Shown one piece after another: positions 8,611-17,191 of a DNA stretch of 64,000 nt. The notes under the pieces are model-generated. The model was not told where the DNA came from, did no database searches, and was given only the letters and a program-made list of their open reading frames with translations. The DNA lies in the NCBI RefSeq assembly GCF_023145115.1, contig NZ_JAGLEJ010000037.1:62001-126000 (forward strand), given 5' to 3'. The position numbers and the translations under genes are program-made. The first letter of the stretch is position 1. Every line of letters begins with the position of its first letter. This DNA is from Algiphilus sp. Its GTDB lineage: Bacteria > Pseudomonadota > Gammaproteobacteria > Nevskiales > Nevskiaceae.

Positions 8611-8994
8611 CTACCGGCGCAGCGTGAAGCTCTCGATGATCAGGATCGTGACCGAGGCGATGTTGGCCAGCAGCGCGCCCGCGGCCAGCGAGACGACGCT
8701 GGCGATCACGCCCGGGGTCGTGCCGATGCCCAGTACCTGCGTGGCGACACCCCAGACCAGCGCCGCGGCGATGAGCTGCAGGTCCGCGACCAGGCTGGCC
8801 GCCAGTAGCAGCGCGCCGATGTGCGAGCGGTCACCGATCTTGAGCACGGTGGCGATCAGGCTGACGACCAGCGCCGCGAAGAGCTCGTAGGCGCCGTGAT
8901 GCGCCGGGTTGTCGATCTCGCCGAGCACGAAGCCGAAGTTCAGCGTCAGCGCCAGCAGCACGAAGAAGCCGAAGACGACCTTTTCCGTATTCAT
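8611..8994 (-). CDS. Small conserved membrane protein (DUF6394-like)
   Basis: A 127-residue inner-membrane protein with about four transmembrane helices. Its N-terminus MNTEKVVFGFFVLLALTLNF and the segment GEIDNPAHHGAYELFAALV look like the family I know as DUF6394; that name is from memory and less certain than the topology. ATG 8994 is chosen over an upstream in-frame start because AGAGGACAGGGA lies immediately before it. The gene is directly upstream of the potassium channel with only 6 bp between them, so a role linked to the channel is likely but unproven. Confidence 0.75.
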   Translation of the reverse strand: MNTEKVVFGFFVLLALTLNFGFVLGEIDNPAHHGAYELFAALVVSLIATVLKIGDRSHIGALLLAASLVADLQLIAAALVWGVATQVLGIGTTPGVIASVVSLAAGALLANIASVTILIIESFTLRR

Positions 8995-9088
8995 TCCCTG
9001 TCCTCTCGCCAAGAGCAGCCGCGGGGGGCGGCTGCGCCGGAGTCAGGTTAAACCGGCGCCGCTTCGCGTGCTGCGGGCGTACAGTGGC

Positions 9089-10582
9089 TCAGAGGCGGTC
9101 GCCGAAGCGATCCACCGCCGTCAGCCGCTGGCCGTCGGGGTCCGGGCTGGCGTCGCCCGGGATCCAGGCGGCCATGCACTGGCGGTCGAGCACGCAGGGG
9201 TCGGTGAGCGCCTCCAGGAAGGCGACGAGGGCGTCGACGTCGCGGTCGGTCAGGCTGACGGTCGGCAGCTTGGTGTCACCGCTGGCGCGTGCGGCATCCA
9301 GATGGGCCAGCGCCGCCTCGGTATGGGCACGGGCGCGGGGGTATAGCTGCTCTCCGTTGCCTTCGAACTGGTCGAGCTGCCCCAGGCCGAAGTCGAAGGC
9401 GGCCACGGCGCTGTGCGCGTCCAGGTGGTGCAGCACCGTCTCGCGCAGGCTGTCGTAGGCGCCGGCGTGCCCGAAGGGACCGGTGACGGCGACGTTCAGC
9501 AGCGTCGGCGTGCGGAAGGCGAAGCGCTCGGCCGCAATGCCGGTCTCGCGGTAGCGGCCGAAGTCGCCGTCGCCGTCGTCCCCCTTGCCGGGGCCGATCT
9601 GGGGCATGGCGATGTTGTGGAAATCCTCGTCGGTGAAGAAATCGCCGCTGTGGCAGCTCGCGCAGCCCGCGCCGCCGGCCTCCGGCGCGCGGAAGAAGAC
9701 GAGGGCGCCGCGCTTCTGCTGATCGTCGAGCGCGCTCGTATCGCCCTGTACGTAATCGCGCCAGGGTGTCGCGACGAAGGTCTGCGAGCGCTGATAGGCG
9801 GCCAGCGCCTCGGCGATGTTGGCGTAGGTGATCAGGCTTTCGGCGGGCTCATCGCTGCCGAAGGCGGCGCGGAAAGCGGTCAGCCACTGGCTGCCGGGCA
9901 GCTCCGCCTGTGCGTTGCCGTAGCCGCCCAGCCGCTCGGCGAGATGCCGGCGCACGTCGGCGTTGTTTCCGCTCGCCTCGAAATGCTCGCCGCGCATCTC
10001 CTCCATGGAGGTCACCGGGAAGCGCGCCTGCGCGGCCAGCAGATCGATGCCGGCCGCCGGGTCGGCGCTGCCCAGCGCGACGTCCGGGGTGCGAATGCCG
10101 CTGCCGCGCCCCGCCATGCCGGCTTCCTTGCCCAGGCTCTCGACGCGGCCGTCGAGGAAGAGGTACTGGTCCCAGAGGGCGGTGTTGAAGGTGGTGGGCG
10201 CGTTGCGCGGCACGGTGGGCTGGGCGCCGGGGTGGCGCCGTCCCGGGCCGAGCAGATCGGGATCCACGGCGCCGACCCCGATCGAGAGCGAAAGATCGTC
10301 GCCGCCGCCTAGCATGGGGTGGTGGCAGCTCACGCAGGCGGCGTCGCTGTCACCGCCGAGCGCCTTGCTGAAGAAGAGCTGCATGCCGAGCTGTGCCAGC
10401 GGATCGTCAATGCCCGGAAGCTGACGACCGGCGCCGGGATCGCCGCTGAGTCCGCGCGCTTGGATCTCCGCGTGCAGTGCAGCGTCGACGCTGGATTCCC
10501 CGCCCTGGCCGCGCGTGGCGACCCCGTCACAGGCTGCCAGTAGCGCAGCTGCGCCGAGCGCCACGATGATCTTGGTATGCAT
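9089..10582 (-). CDS. Di-haem cytochrome c peroxidase/MauG-like lipoprotein
   Basis: A 497-residue periplasmic di-haem protein. The signal peptide ends in a lipobox (ALLAACDG), so it is probably anchored to a membrane. Two CXXCH haem c motifs are seen: CVSCH near residue 84 and CASCH near residue 290. The FFxDxxFHNI-like and FRTPTLLNVAVTGPFGHAG segments match the cytochrome c peroxidase/MauG superfamily. These enzymes reduce peroxide or carry out difficult oxidations using high-valent haem. Its length is greater than that of classical CcpA enzymes and closer to the long MauG-like oxidases. It is monocistronic; the substrate is unknown. Confidence 0.88.
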   Translation of the reverse strand: MHTKIIVALGAAALLAACDGVATRGQGGESSVDAALHAEIQARGLSGDPGAGRQLPGIDDPLAQLGMQLFFSKALGGDSDAACVSCHHPMLGGGDDLSLSIGVGAVDPDLLGPGRRHPGAQPTVPRNAPTTFNTALWDQYLFLDGRVESLGKEAGMAGRGSGIRTPDVALGSADPAAGIDLLAAQARFPVTSMEEMRGEHFEASGNNADVRRHLAERLGGYGNAQAELPGSQWLTAFRAAFGSDEPAESLITYANIAEALAAYQRSQTFVATPWRDYVQGDTSALDDQQKRGALVFFRAPEAGGAGCASCHSGDFFTDEDFHNIAMPQIGPGKGDDGDGDFGRYRETGIAAERFAFRTPTLLNVAVTGPFGHAGAYDSLRETVLHHLDAHSAVAAFDFGLGQLDQFEGNGEQLYPRARAHTEAALAHLDAARASGDTKLPTVSLTDRDVDALVAFLEALTDPCVLDRQCMAAWIPGDASPDPDGQRLTAVDRFGDRL

Positions 10583-10946
10583 GATGCTGCGCTTTCCCTT
10601 GTTGCGATGATGAGCAGTGCGCAGCCAGTTCGCTGATGCACGGCAACAGAATAGGGCGCCGGCTGAAAGGCGGGGACAGGGTGTGTCGGCTGGGCGCTAC
10701 CTTCGGTCGGTTTCGGCGGCGTTACCGCGATCGCTCGCAGGTTTAAGAGCCCAGAACGAGATTGCGGCTTGCCGAGGCGTCGGCCTAGGGGCCCCAAAAA
10801 CCTTCCTTTAGAAAGGCGAGCATTGCCGGCCATCGCGTTCCAATAGCGTTAAGAAACAGCTGCCCGTGGCCCGCGTGATGCTTCCGTGCATCGCATGCCG
10901 ATTCGGGGCGGTTGTGGTGAACGCAACATGGTGAATGGGTGGAATT
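10583..10946. other. Intergenic region upstream of alkB and the di-haem peroxidase
   Basis: About 360 bp between divergent genes. No convincing ORF is present. A small CCTTT-AG-AAAGG palindrome (near 10804-10815) is the only symmetric element I noticed. The alkB promoter must lie here, but I cannot identify a clear AlkS-type operator or -35/-10 pair. Confidence 0.5.
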
Positions 10947-12143
10947 ATGAGCAACACGATGACGCAGACTGACGCCGCAGACCCTCTGGCCGGATATCGG
11001 GACGGAAAGCGCTATTTCTGGCCCCTGGCGGCCGTGTGGGTCATGACGCCGGTTATCGGCATCTACCTGGCCCAAGTCACCGGTGTCCAGAGCCTTACCT
11101 GGTTGACCGTCGGGGTCTGGTTCCTGGTGCTGCCGTTGCTGGATTGGCTCCTCGGAGAAGATGGCAGCAACCCACCGGAAGGGGCTATTCAGGCGCTGGA
11201 GTCGGATCGCTATTACCGCTTTCTGACCTACATGACGGTGCCGCTGCACTACGTCACGCTTGTGGTGGGAGCTTGGGCGGTTGCCACGCTCGGGTTTCAC
11301 TGGCTGGCCTACTTGGGCGCCGCATTGTCGGTGGGCATCATCAACGGTCTGGCGATCAACACCGGTCATGAGCTGGGCCACAAGAAGAGCCGCTTGGAAA
11401 AGAACCTGGCGAAGGTGTGCCTGGCCGTGACCGGCTACGGCCACTTCCTGACTGAGCACAACAAGGGGCATCACAAAGACGTGGCCACTCCCGAGGATCC
11501 TGCCTCTGCGCGCATGGGCGAAAGCATCTATCGCTTTGCGCTGCGCGAGATTCCGGGGGCATGGCGCCGCGCCTGGAACACCGAGAAGCTGCGTTTGCAG
11601 CGCCAGGGCAAGGGAACCTGGAGCCCGGATAATGAGGTGTTGCAACCGCTCGCCATCACGGTATTCGTTTATGGCGGTCTGATAGCCGTATTCGGGCCCA
11701 TCGTGGTGCCCTTCCTGTTGATCAGCATGGCCTATGGTTACTGGTTCCTGACCAACGCCAACTACATCGAGCACTACGGATTGCTTCGTCAGAAGCAGCC
11801 GGATGGCCGCTACGAACGCTGCCAGCCGGCGCATTCCTGGAACAGCAACCACCTCATGTCCAATCTCGTGCTCTTCCATTTGCAGCGGCATTCGGATCAT
11901 CACGCCTGGCCGACTCGGCGGTATCAGTCGCTGAGGGATTTCGACGATATTCCTACGCTGCCCTCGGGCTATCCCGGGATGTATGGCCTGGCACTGGTCC
12001 CGCCCCTGTGGCGGGCGGTCATGGACCCGCGGGTTCTGGAGACCTATGACCGCGATGTGACCAAGGCCAACATCGACCCGGCCAAGCGCGAGCGTTACCT
12101 GCGCCGTTATTCGGATTACGACGGCGCATCAATGAGCGCCTGA
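10947..12143 (+). CDS. alkB: Alkane 1-monooxygenase AlkB
   Basis: A 398-residue integral membrane non-haem di-iron hydroxylase that converts n-alkanes to 1-alkanols using rubredoxin as electron donor. The histidine boxes are intact: NTGHELGHKK, EHNKGHHKDVATPEDPAS and LQRHSDHHAWP, plus the AlkB signature NYIEHYGLLR. About six transmembrane segments are predicted. ATG 10947 is preferred because GGTGG precedes it; ATG 10935 would add four residues. The convergent LAL regulator and the two rubredoxins and alkJ-type gene further on make this a classical alk cluster. Confidence 0.97.
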   Translation: MSNTMTQTDAADPLAGYRDGKRYFWPLAAVWVMTPVIGIYLAQVTGVQSLTWLTVGVWFLVLPLLDWLLGEDGSNPPEGAIQALESDRYYRFLTYMTVPLHYVTLVVGAWAVATLGFHWLAYLGAALSVGIINGLAINTGHELGHKKSRLEKNLAKVCLAVTGYGHFLTEHNKGHHKDVATPEDPASARMGESIYRFALREIPGAWRRAWNTEKLRLQRQGKGTWSPDNEVLQPLAITVFVYGGLIAVFGPIVVPFLLISMAYGYWFLTNANYIEHYGLLRQKQPDGRYERCQPAHSWNSNHLMSNLVLFHLQRHSDHHAWPTRRYQSLRDFDDIPTLPSGYPGMYGLALVPPLWRAVMDPRVLETYDRDVTKANIDPAKRERYLRRYSDYDGASMSA

Positions 12144-12158
12144 GGGGTGCACAGGCCA

Positions 12159-12197
12159 CACTGACTGCGGGGGCTTCGTTGTCGCCGCAGTTCAGTG
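12159..12197. terminator. Hairpin between convergent alkB and LAL regulator
   Basis: The arms CACTGACTGCGG (12159-12170) and CCGCAGTTCAGTG (12185-12197) pair with a single bulged A, giving a long stem with a 14-base loop. Its position between two convergent genes suggests a bidirectional transcription terminator. There is no pronounced T-run on either strand, so termination may depend on the stem alone or on Rho. Confidence 0.55.
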
Positions 12198-12246
12198 GGC
12201 TCCGGTGCGCGCTAGATCGCGCCCGAAGTGCCGGCAGGGGCGCGCA

Positions 12247-15006
12247 TCAGCTGTCAATCAGCTGGAGATGGCGGGCCTGCGCAATGGCCGCAACGCGATT
12301 GCTCACGCCCAGCTTCCCGTAGACGTTGCGAAGGTGCCACTTGAGCGTGCCCTCGCTGATGAACAGCGAATCGGCAAGCTGGCGATTGGAAAGCCCCGAC
12401 TGCAGCCTGTTCAGGATGTGCGCTTCTCGTGTCGTGAGCGGCTCGATAAGCGGCCGCCCGTCTGTCGCCGAGCTTTCGGCCCGCGGCTCCGCTTGATCCC
12501 GTCCGGTCAGTCCGACTGCTGCCGCCAGCTTGTCGAGATAGGCGCGACGGACCGGTCGCTTGTCATCATCCTTCTGGCCATGCCTCTGAAGATAGTTGCT
12601 TAGTAGCGTCCGCAGTGGCGGCCCCTCGTCGACAAAGGTACGTACGTATCCCTCGGGCAGGGCGATGTCCAGGGCGTCATGAAACACGGTGAGTGCGTTG
12701 TCGGTCTCTCCGGATTCCTGCAGTGCCATGGCCTGAATGAGCAAGAGTTCGACCTGCTTCTTTTTCTGGCCGGTACGTTGGGCGCGTTGCAGAACGGGCA
12801 TCAGCAGCTCACAGGCGACGTTGGCATGCCCTTTCAGTAGCGCGATCCTTGCGTGAATGCGCCCGGACTTATCCGCCAGCGACCGGTCGAAGCCATGCAC
12901 GGAACTCCTGGCCGGGGCCCCGCTTTCCATTTCCTCCCAGAGCGCTTGCGCCTGAGTCAGCTCGCCTTGGCGCAGGAGCAGCACCACGCGCTCGGCGCGA
13001 AGCGAGATCGTCAAGCGGGGGAGCCCTTGCGCCGTACCCATGGCTTCGCCCTCGGCCAGGGTCTCCAGCGCATCCAGATGCGCAAGCTGTACGGTCTGCA
13101 ATCGGGCCAGCGTGACGTACCCGACGATCATAGGGTCGGTCGAGCTTTCCTCGATCAGGGTGGTTAAGCCGCGATCGATGGCATGGGCGGCGTCGGACAT
13201 GCGGTCGAACTCGTAGAGCAGGCCGGCGCGCATGGCGTGCAGCATCATTACCGATCGAGACCATTTGCCCAGTACCGGATCCAGCTCCGCCAGGTATTGG
13301 TCACATTCGTGCAGCGCTTGCCGGTAGTCCCCGCACTTGATCAGGTTCGCGACGGTCAGCATATGGGCCCATGCAAGGGCGTAGTAGCCGCCGCATTCCC
13401 GTCCAAGCGCTTGAGCCGTGCGTGCGTGTCCAACGCCGTCGTTGAAGTTGCCCAGTGCCTTGGTGGAAAAAGCCAGAACGCAGTGCGCGGCAGCCTTATC
13501 GAAACTGTTGGCGTCTGGCCACCTTGTCAGCCAGCGTTGCGTGCGCGACGTGCTCTCCTCGGCGTGATCGCGCAGCGCTGGCTCGATGCAGCGCTGAAGC
13601 TCAATGGCTTCCTCGAGCTGCCCCGCAGTGATCGCGCTCTCGGCGTCCTGCTCACGGTGTTGCTTGCTGGTGAGCGGGTATTGCTCCAGCTCACGGCGGA
13701 TGCGCTCGGCTTCGTCGTGGCGTCGCACGAAATCCAGGGACCAAGCCTGCTGCAGGCGAATCTCGGGAAATCGCTTGATGGTCTCAGCCGGTAGCTTGTT
13801 GACCCAGCGCAGATAGGTGGTGTGGCGCCCGAAGATGCGGGTGGTTTCTGCCGCGTGCTCGTTGATCAGCTTCGTGGCAGCGTCCAGGGCATCCGCATCC
13901 AGGCAGACTTCGATAGCGCCCTCGATCCTTCCCCGGCTCACCAGCCATTCGACAGCCCTTTCGCGCGCCCGGGCCACTTCCCCGCTAGCGGATTGCTTGA
14001 ACTGCTGGAGCAGGAAGTCTCGCACCAAGGGGTGCAGAACGTAGATGGGCTCTTCGGCGTTGTCACGACTGATCGGAAGCGCCCGGTGCTCGAGTTCCTC
14101 CAGGAGCTTGCCGGCATCCTCCATGTCTGCCACGTACGTCGCGAGCTCGAGCGAAAACTGGCGGAGCAACGACAGGCGAAGAAGCAGCTGATGAACACGA
14201 TTCGGCAGCTGAGCGAGAAGGGCTTCGTTCAGGTAATCCGTTAAGGACCGCGGGCCCTCGGCGAGTCCGGTGAAGAAGGCGTCCTGCGACGCTTCATCCT
14301 CTTGAAGCGACAGTGCTACCAAGCGCACGACTGCGGGCCAGCCATCGGTCCGCTGCAGCAGCTGGGTAACCAGCTCTTTGCGCGGTTGAATCTTGTGTTG
14401 CTGCAACAGCTCCTTGGTTTCCGCCTCGGTAAATGCCAGTTCCTGCACCCCGAACTGGTACAGGCGCCCCTCGAGCAGAGGCTTGCTCAGAGCCGCGGCG
14501 GGGTGGGAGCGGCCGCTGACGACAAGCAGCAGCCGCTCCGGCTGATAGCGAAGCATCAATCCCAGGGCCGAGGTCGTCGAACGGCCCTTTAGATGGTGTG
14601 CATCGTCGATGAACAGTGCGGTCCGAAAGGGTTGCGCGTCCAGCTCGGCGAGCAATGCCTTGACAAGCGCGAGTCGTCCCTCGCCGCCATAACTGTCCAG
14701 AACGGTTTCGCCGCTTTGCACATCCTGCAGGCCAACGGCAGCGGCGAGCTCCATGAGAAGGTTGTCGCCGTCGTCGTCATAGGGCTCGGCAGTCAAATGG
14801 ATGATCCGGTGCCCGCTGTCTCGTCCTTGCTTGCTCCACTGGCTCAGGAGCGTCGACTTCCCGAAGCCTGCGCCGGCGCCAAGCGCAACCACAGGCTGGG
14901 AGGCTTCCCAGACCTCTGCGGGAAGTTGCAGCCGCGGGCGCGCCAGTTCCCAGGAGGGGAATGTCGTTCCTGCTTCCACTTTCGCCGCCTTCGAGTCGGT
15001 CGTCAT
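12247..15006 (-). CDS. LuxR-family LAL (MalT/AlkS-like) transcriptional regulator
   Basis: A 919-residue ATP-dependent activator of the MalT type. It has a Walker A GAGAGFGKST (residues 43-52), a Walker B TALFIDDAHH (about 138-147), then a long helical TPR-like sensor region and a C-terminal LuxR helix-turn-helix starting at LTTREAHILNRL. AlkS, the activator of the alk genes of Pseudomonas, has this architecture and is the functional model. The location between alkB and the rubredoxin/alkJ genes supports the same role here, responding to alkanes or an oxidation product. Whether it is a true AlkS orthologue needs a tree. Confidence 0.9.
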   Translation of the reverse strand: MTTDSKAAKVEAGTTFPSWELARPRLQLPAEVWEASQPVVALGAGAGFGKSTLLSQWSKQGRDSGHRIIHLTAEPYDDDGDNLLMELAAAVGLQDVQSGETVLDSYGGEGRLALVKALLAELDAQPFRTALFIDDAHHLKGRSTTSALGLMLRYQPERLLLVVSGRSHPAAALSKPLLEGRLYQFGVQELAFTEAETKELLQQHKIQPRKELVTQLLQRTDGWPAVVRLVALSLQEDEASQDAFFTGLAEGPRSLTDYLNEALLAQLPNRVHQLLLRLSLLRQFSLELATYVADMEDAGKLLEELEHRALPISRDNAEEPIYVLHPLVRDFLLQQFKQSASGEVARARERAVEWLVSRGRIEGAIEVCLDADALDAATKLINEHAAETTRIFGRHTTYLRWVNKLPAETIKRFPEIRLQQAWSLDFVRRHDEAERIRRELEQYPLTSKQHREQDAESAITAGQLEEAIELQRCIEPALRDHAEESTSRTQRWLTRWPDANSFDKAAAHCVLAFSTKALGNFNDGVGHARTAQALGRECGGYYALAWAHMLTVANLIKCGDYRQALHECDQYLAELDPVLGKWSRSVMMLHAMRAGLLYEFDRMSDAAHAIDRGLTTLIEESSTDPMIVGYVTLARLQTVQLAHLDALETLAEGEAMGTAQGLPRLTISLRAERVVLLLRQGELTQAQALWEEMESGAPARSSVHGFDRSLADKSGRIHARIALLKGHANVACELLMPVLQRAQRTGQKKKQVELLLIQAMALQESGETDNALTVFHDALDIALPEGYVRTFVDEGPPLRTLLSNYLQRHGQKDDDKRPVRRAYLDKLAAAVGLTGRDQAEPRAESSATDGRPLIEPLTTREAHILNRLQSGLSNRQLADSLFISEGTLKWHLRNVYGKLGVSNRVAAIAQARHLQLIDS

Positions 15007-15171
15007 GCCCTACAAAAGCTCCAGCTGTGGCTTGGCTCGAGCGCCGAGCATCGCAGACTGTGGGGTGGCGCAGCTTCACGTTTGCGGTTCAGCGCCACCT
15101 CCTCGCCTTGCGTCAATCGTGGCCGATTAACGAAGGCTTGCGCAGGCTTGAGCTTACATCGGCAGCCTTAG

Positions 15172-16333
15172 GGAATGTCTGATCAAAGTCGGATGAGTGA
15201 CCGCGAAGACATTGCAGGCTGCACACCGGGTGAAATGAAGGCTGTTTCGGGGGCTTCAGCCTCTGCAGAAGCCCGATTTCGTTGTCATTGGACGCACCTA
15301 TCCTGCCGCCAGCAGCTGTCTTCGGGCCGCCACGAGGTTGGCCATGGCAAACAGGCTGTGCAGGTGCGCGGTGTTCTTGGTCAGGCCGCGATAGCGGACC
15401 TTGGTGTAGCCGAACTGGCATTTGACAATCCGAAACGGATGCTCGACCCGGGCTCTCAGAGACGCCAGACGTCGGTTGGCGGCGCGCTGCCATTCCAGCA
15501 GCGCCTTGCCGGCACTGCGCACGTAAGGCGTGACGATGCGCGGTCCACTATCGGGCGCCGGGGCATCCAGGCTGCGGCCCGTGCGTCGATAGCCGGCATC
15601 GCCCAGCACGATGCGTTCTTCGCCGTGCAGCAGGGCTTCGGTCTGGGTGATGTCGGCGACTTTGGCCGTTGTGCCGATAACGGTGTGCACGAGGCCACTG
15701 TGGGCATCGGCGCCGATATGCGCCTTGCAGCCGAAGTACCACTGGTTGCCCTTGCGCGTCTGACTCATGTCGGGATCCCGCGTACCGCTCTGGTTCTTCG
15801 TCGAGCTGGGCGCGTGGATCAGCGTGGCGTCCACCAGCGTGCCTTCGCGCAGCATCAGGCCCCGCTCGCGCAGGTGGGCATTGACCTCGGCAAAGATCTG
15901 CTCGGCCAGCCCGTGCCGCTCCAACAGCCGCCGGAACTGCAGGATCGTGCTCTCGTCAGGCACCGCCTCATCCGTCAGCGTGATGCCGGCAAAGCGGCGC
16001 ATGGCATCGGAGTCGTAAAGCGCCTCTTCGGCGCCTGGATCCGACAGCCCGTAGAACTGCTGCAGGCAGTAGATGCGCAGCTTGGTGGCCAGCGACAGCG
16101 GCCGGCGCCCCGGCTTGCCCGCCTTGGGCTTCGGGTAGTGCGGCGCAATCAACGCCTCCAGGCGCGACCACGGAATAACCGCATCCATCTCCGCCAGAAA
16201 CTTCTCGCGGCGCGTCACCTTCTTCTTGTGCGCCTGCTCAAGATCCGCGAACGTCCGCTGCTTCATCGACTGGCTCACCATCGTCTCCGTGCCCCGGCAT
16301 CATCCCAGATCGGGGCGATTGATCAGAGTTTCC
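15172..16333. mobile_element. Complete IS5-family insertion sequence
   Basis: A 1162-bp element bounded by imperfect 15-bp terminal inverted repeats: GGAATGTCTGATCAA at 15172 and, at the other end, the complement of GGAAACTCTGATCAA ending at 16333. It is flanked on both sides by the 4-bp direct repeat TTAG (15168-15171 and 16334-16337), matching the YTAR target preference of the IS5 subgroup. It carries one intact transposase gene. The perfect target duplication suggests a fairly recent insertion. Confidence 0.92.
15298..16281 (-). CDS. IS5-family transposase
   Basis: A 327-residue DDE transposase. Features: N-terminal TFADLEQAHKKKVTRREKFLAE as in the IS5 subgroup, the first Asp in GTLVDATLIHAPSS, the second in VLGDAGYRRTGR, and the Glu in RARVEHPFRIVKCQFGY, the family Y-R-E-K region. 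Full length with no frameshift, so the element is probably autonomous. ATG 16281 gives MVSQSMKQ; an internal ATG five codons on would also work. Confidence 0.95.
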   Translation of the reverse strand: MVSQSMKQRTFADLEQAHKKKVTRREKFLAEMDAVIPWSRLEALIAPHYPKPKAGKPGRRPLSLATKLRIYCLQQFYGLSDPGAEEALYDSDAMRRFAGITLTDEAVPDESTILQFRRLLERHGLAEQIFAEVNAHLRERGLMLREGTLVDATLIHAPSSTKNQSGTRDPDMSQTRKGNQWYFGCKAHIGADAHSGLVHTVIGTTAKVADITQTEALLHGEERIVLGDAGYRRTGRSLDAPAPDSGPRIVTPYVRSAGKALLEWQRAANRRLASLRARVEHPFRIVKCQFGYTKVRYRGLTKNTAHLHSLFAMANLVAARRQLLAAG

Positions 16334-16443
16334 TTAGGTCCGCTTGATGGCGCCGAGGCGCCGCTCGTGTGCCCTGGCTTGGTGTAGCTCTTTGAGCCGA
16401 CGTTCGCTCCTGAGCTTCGATCCCCTCCTTTAGTTGGGCGTCC

Positions 16444-16458
16444 CAGACGCAGCGTCTG
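16444..16458. promoter_or_regulatory. 15-bp perfect palindrome upstream of the rubredoxin genes
   Basis: CAGACGC-A-GCGTCTG forms a perfect odd palindrome 160 bp before the first rubredoxin, in the 286-bp gap right of the IS5 insertion. The rest of that gap has no ORF I can support. It could be an operator for the alk regulator or a transcript hairpin; no second copy was found elsewhere in the window. Confidence 0.35.
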
Positions 16459-16619
16459 ACGTTTAATAGCCACCTGCTTCATAGCTTGCGTATTACTCAA
16501 TAGCGCGACCTCACCCCGCCACCGGGAGCCTGCAGCGAAGAACCTGCGGTGTCGGTGGCGCAGATCAGCCGCGCTGAAACATCGGCGATGTTGTGCCCGG
16601 TCCCGTCCAGGAGGTCCTG

Positions 16620-16826
16620 ATGTCCGCAATGCAGTATCAATGCCCCGGCTGCGGGTACATCTATGATGAAGCCGAAGGCGATGAGCGGGAGGGCTTCCCG
16701 CCGGGGACGCCATGGAGCGCGATTCCCCAGGACTGGTTCTGTCCCGACTGCGCGGTGCGCGACAAGCCCGATTTCGTCGCGCTCACGCAAGGCGAGGCGA
16801 AGGGGGAGGCCCGGTCCGCCTCATGA
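16620..16826 (+). CDS. Rubredoxin 1
   Basis: A 68-residue rubredoxin, the electron carrier that reduces AlkB. The Fe(SCys)4 site is CPGCG (first pair) and CPDC (second pair), with the YIYDEAEGD, GTPWSAIPQDWFCPDC and KPDF landmarks of the family. ATG 16620 follows a good GGAGG. The C-terminal tail (ALTQGEAKGEARSAS) is a little longer than in minimal rubredoxins. It is the first gene of a probable operon with a second rubredoxin 43 bp downstream and the GMC dehydrogenase. Confidence 0.95.
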   Translation: MSAMQYQCPGCGYIYDEAEGDEREGFPPGTPWSAIPQDWFCPDCAVRDKPDFVALTQGEAKGEARSAS

Positions 16827-16869
16827 TCGACGGATCTTCCCTGCTCGGCGCCGCCCGCTGGTGCGCTAG

Positions 16870-17049
16870 ATGACGGCGAGCCGGAAATGGCAATGCGCTG
16901 TATGCGGCTTCATCTACGACGAGGCCGTCGGTTTGCCCGAGGACGGGATACCGCCAGGCACGGCTTGGGACGATGTTCCCGACGACTGGATGTGTCCGGA
17001 TTGCTCGGCGCCCAAGTCCGATTTCGACATGGTGGAGGTTGCGCGTTGA
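16870..17049 (+). CDS. Rubredoxin 2
   Basis: A short 59-residue rubredoxin. Translation gives MTASRKWQCAVCGFIYDEAV and ends with CPDCSAPKSDFDMVEVAR. Both cysteine pairs (CAVCG and CPDC) are intact and GTAWDDVPDDWMCPDC is diagnostic. The ATG overlaps a TAG (CTAGATGA) and has no strong ribosome site, suggesting translation coupled to the rubredoxin 1 transcript. AlkG-type systems often carry two rubredoxins of which only one functions with AlkB; which one applies here cannot be decided by eye. Confidence 0.93.
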   Translation: MTASRKWQCAVCGFIYDEAVGLPEDGIPPGTAWDDVPDDWMCPDCSAPKSDFDMVEVAR

Positions 17050-17191
17050 GTTGAAACGCTTCTGAGAGGGAGAGCGGCGGGCGACGCCTGCCCGTTCGTG
17101 CATCGAATCAATCGTGACGATCGTGCTGTCAGGACGAGATCGCGCATCTAGCGCGGCATAAGCACGTATCGACCAGCCAGAGGAGGCATAT

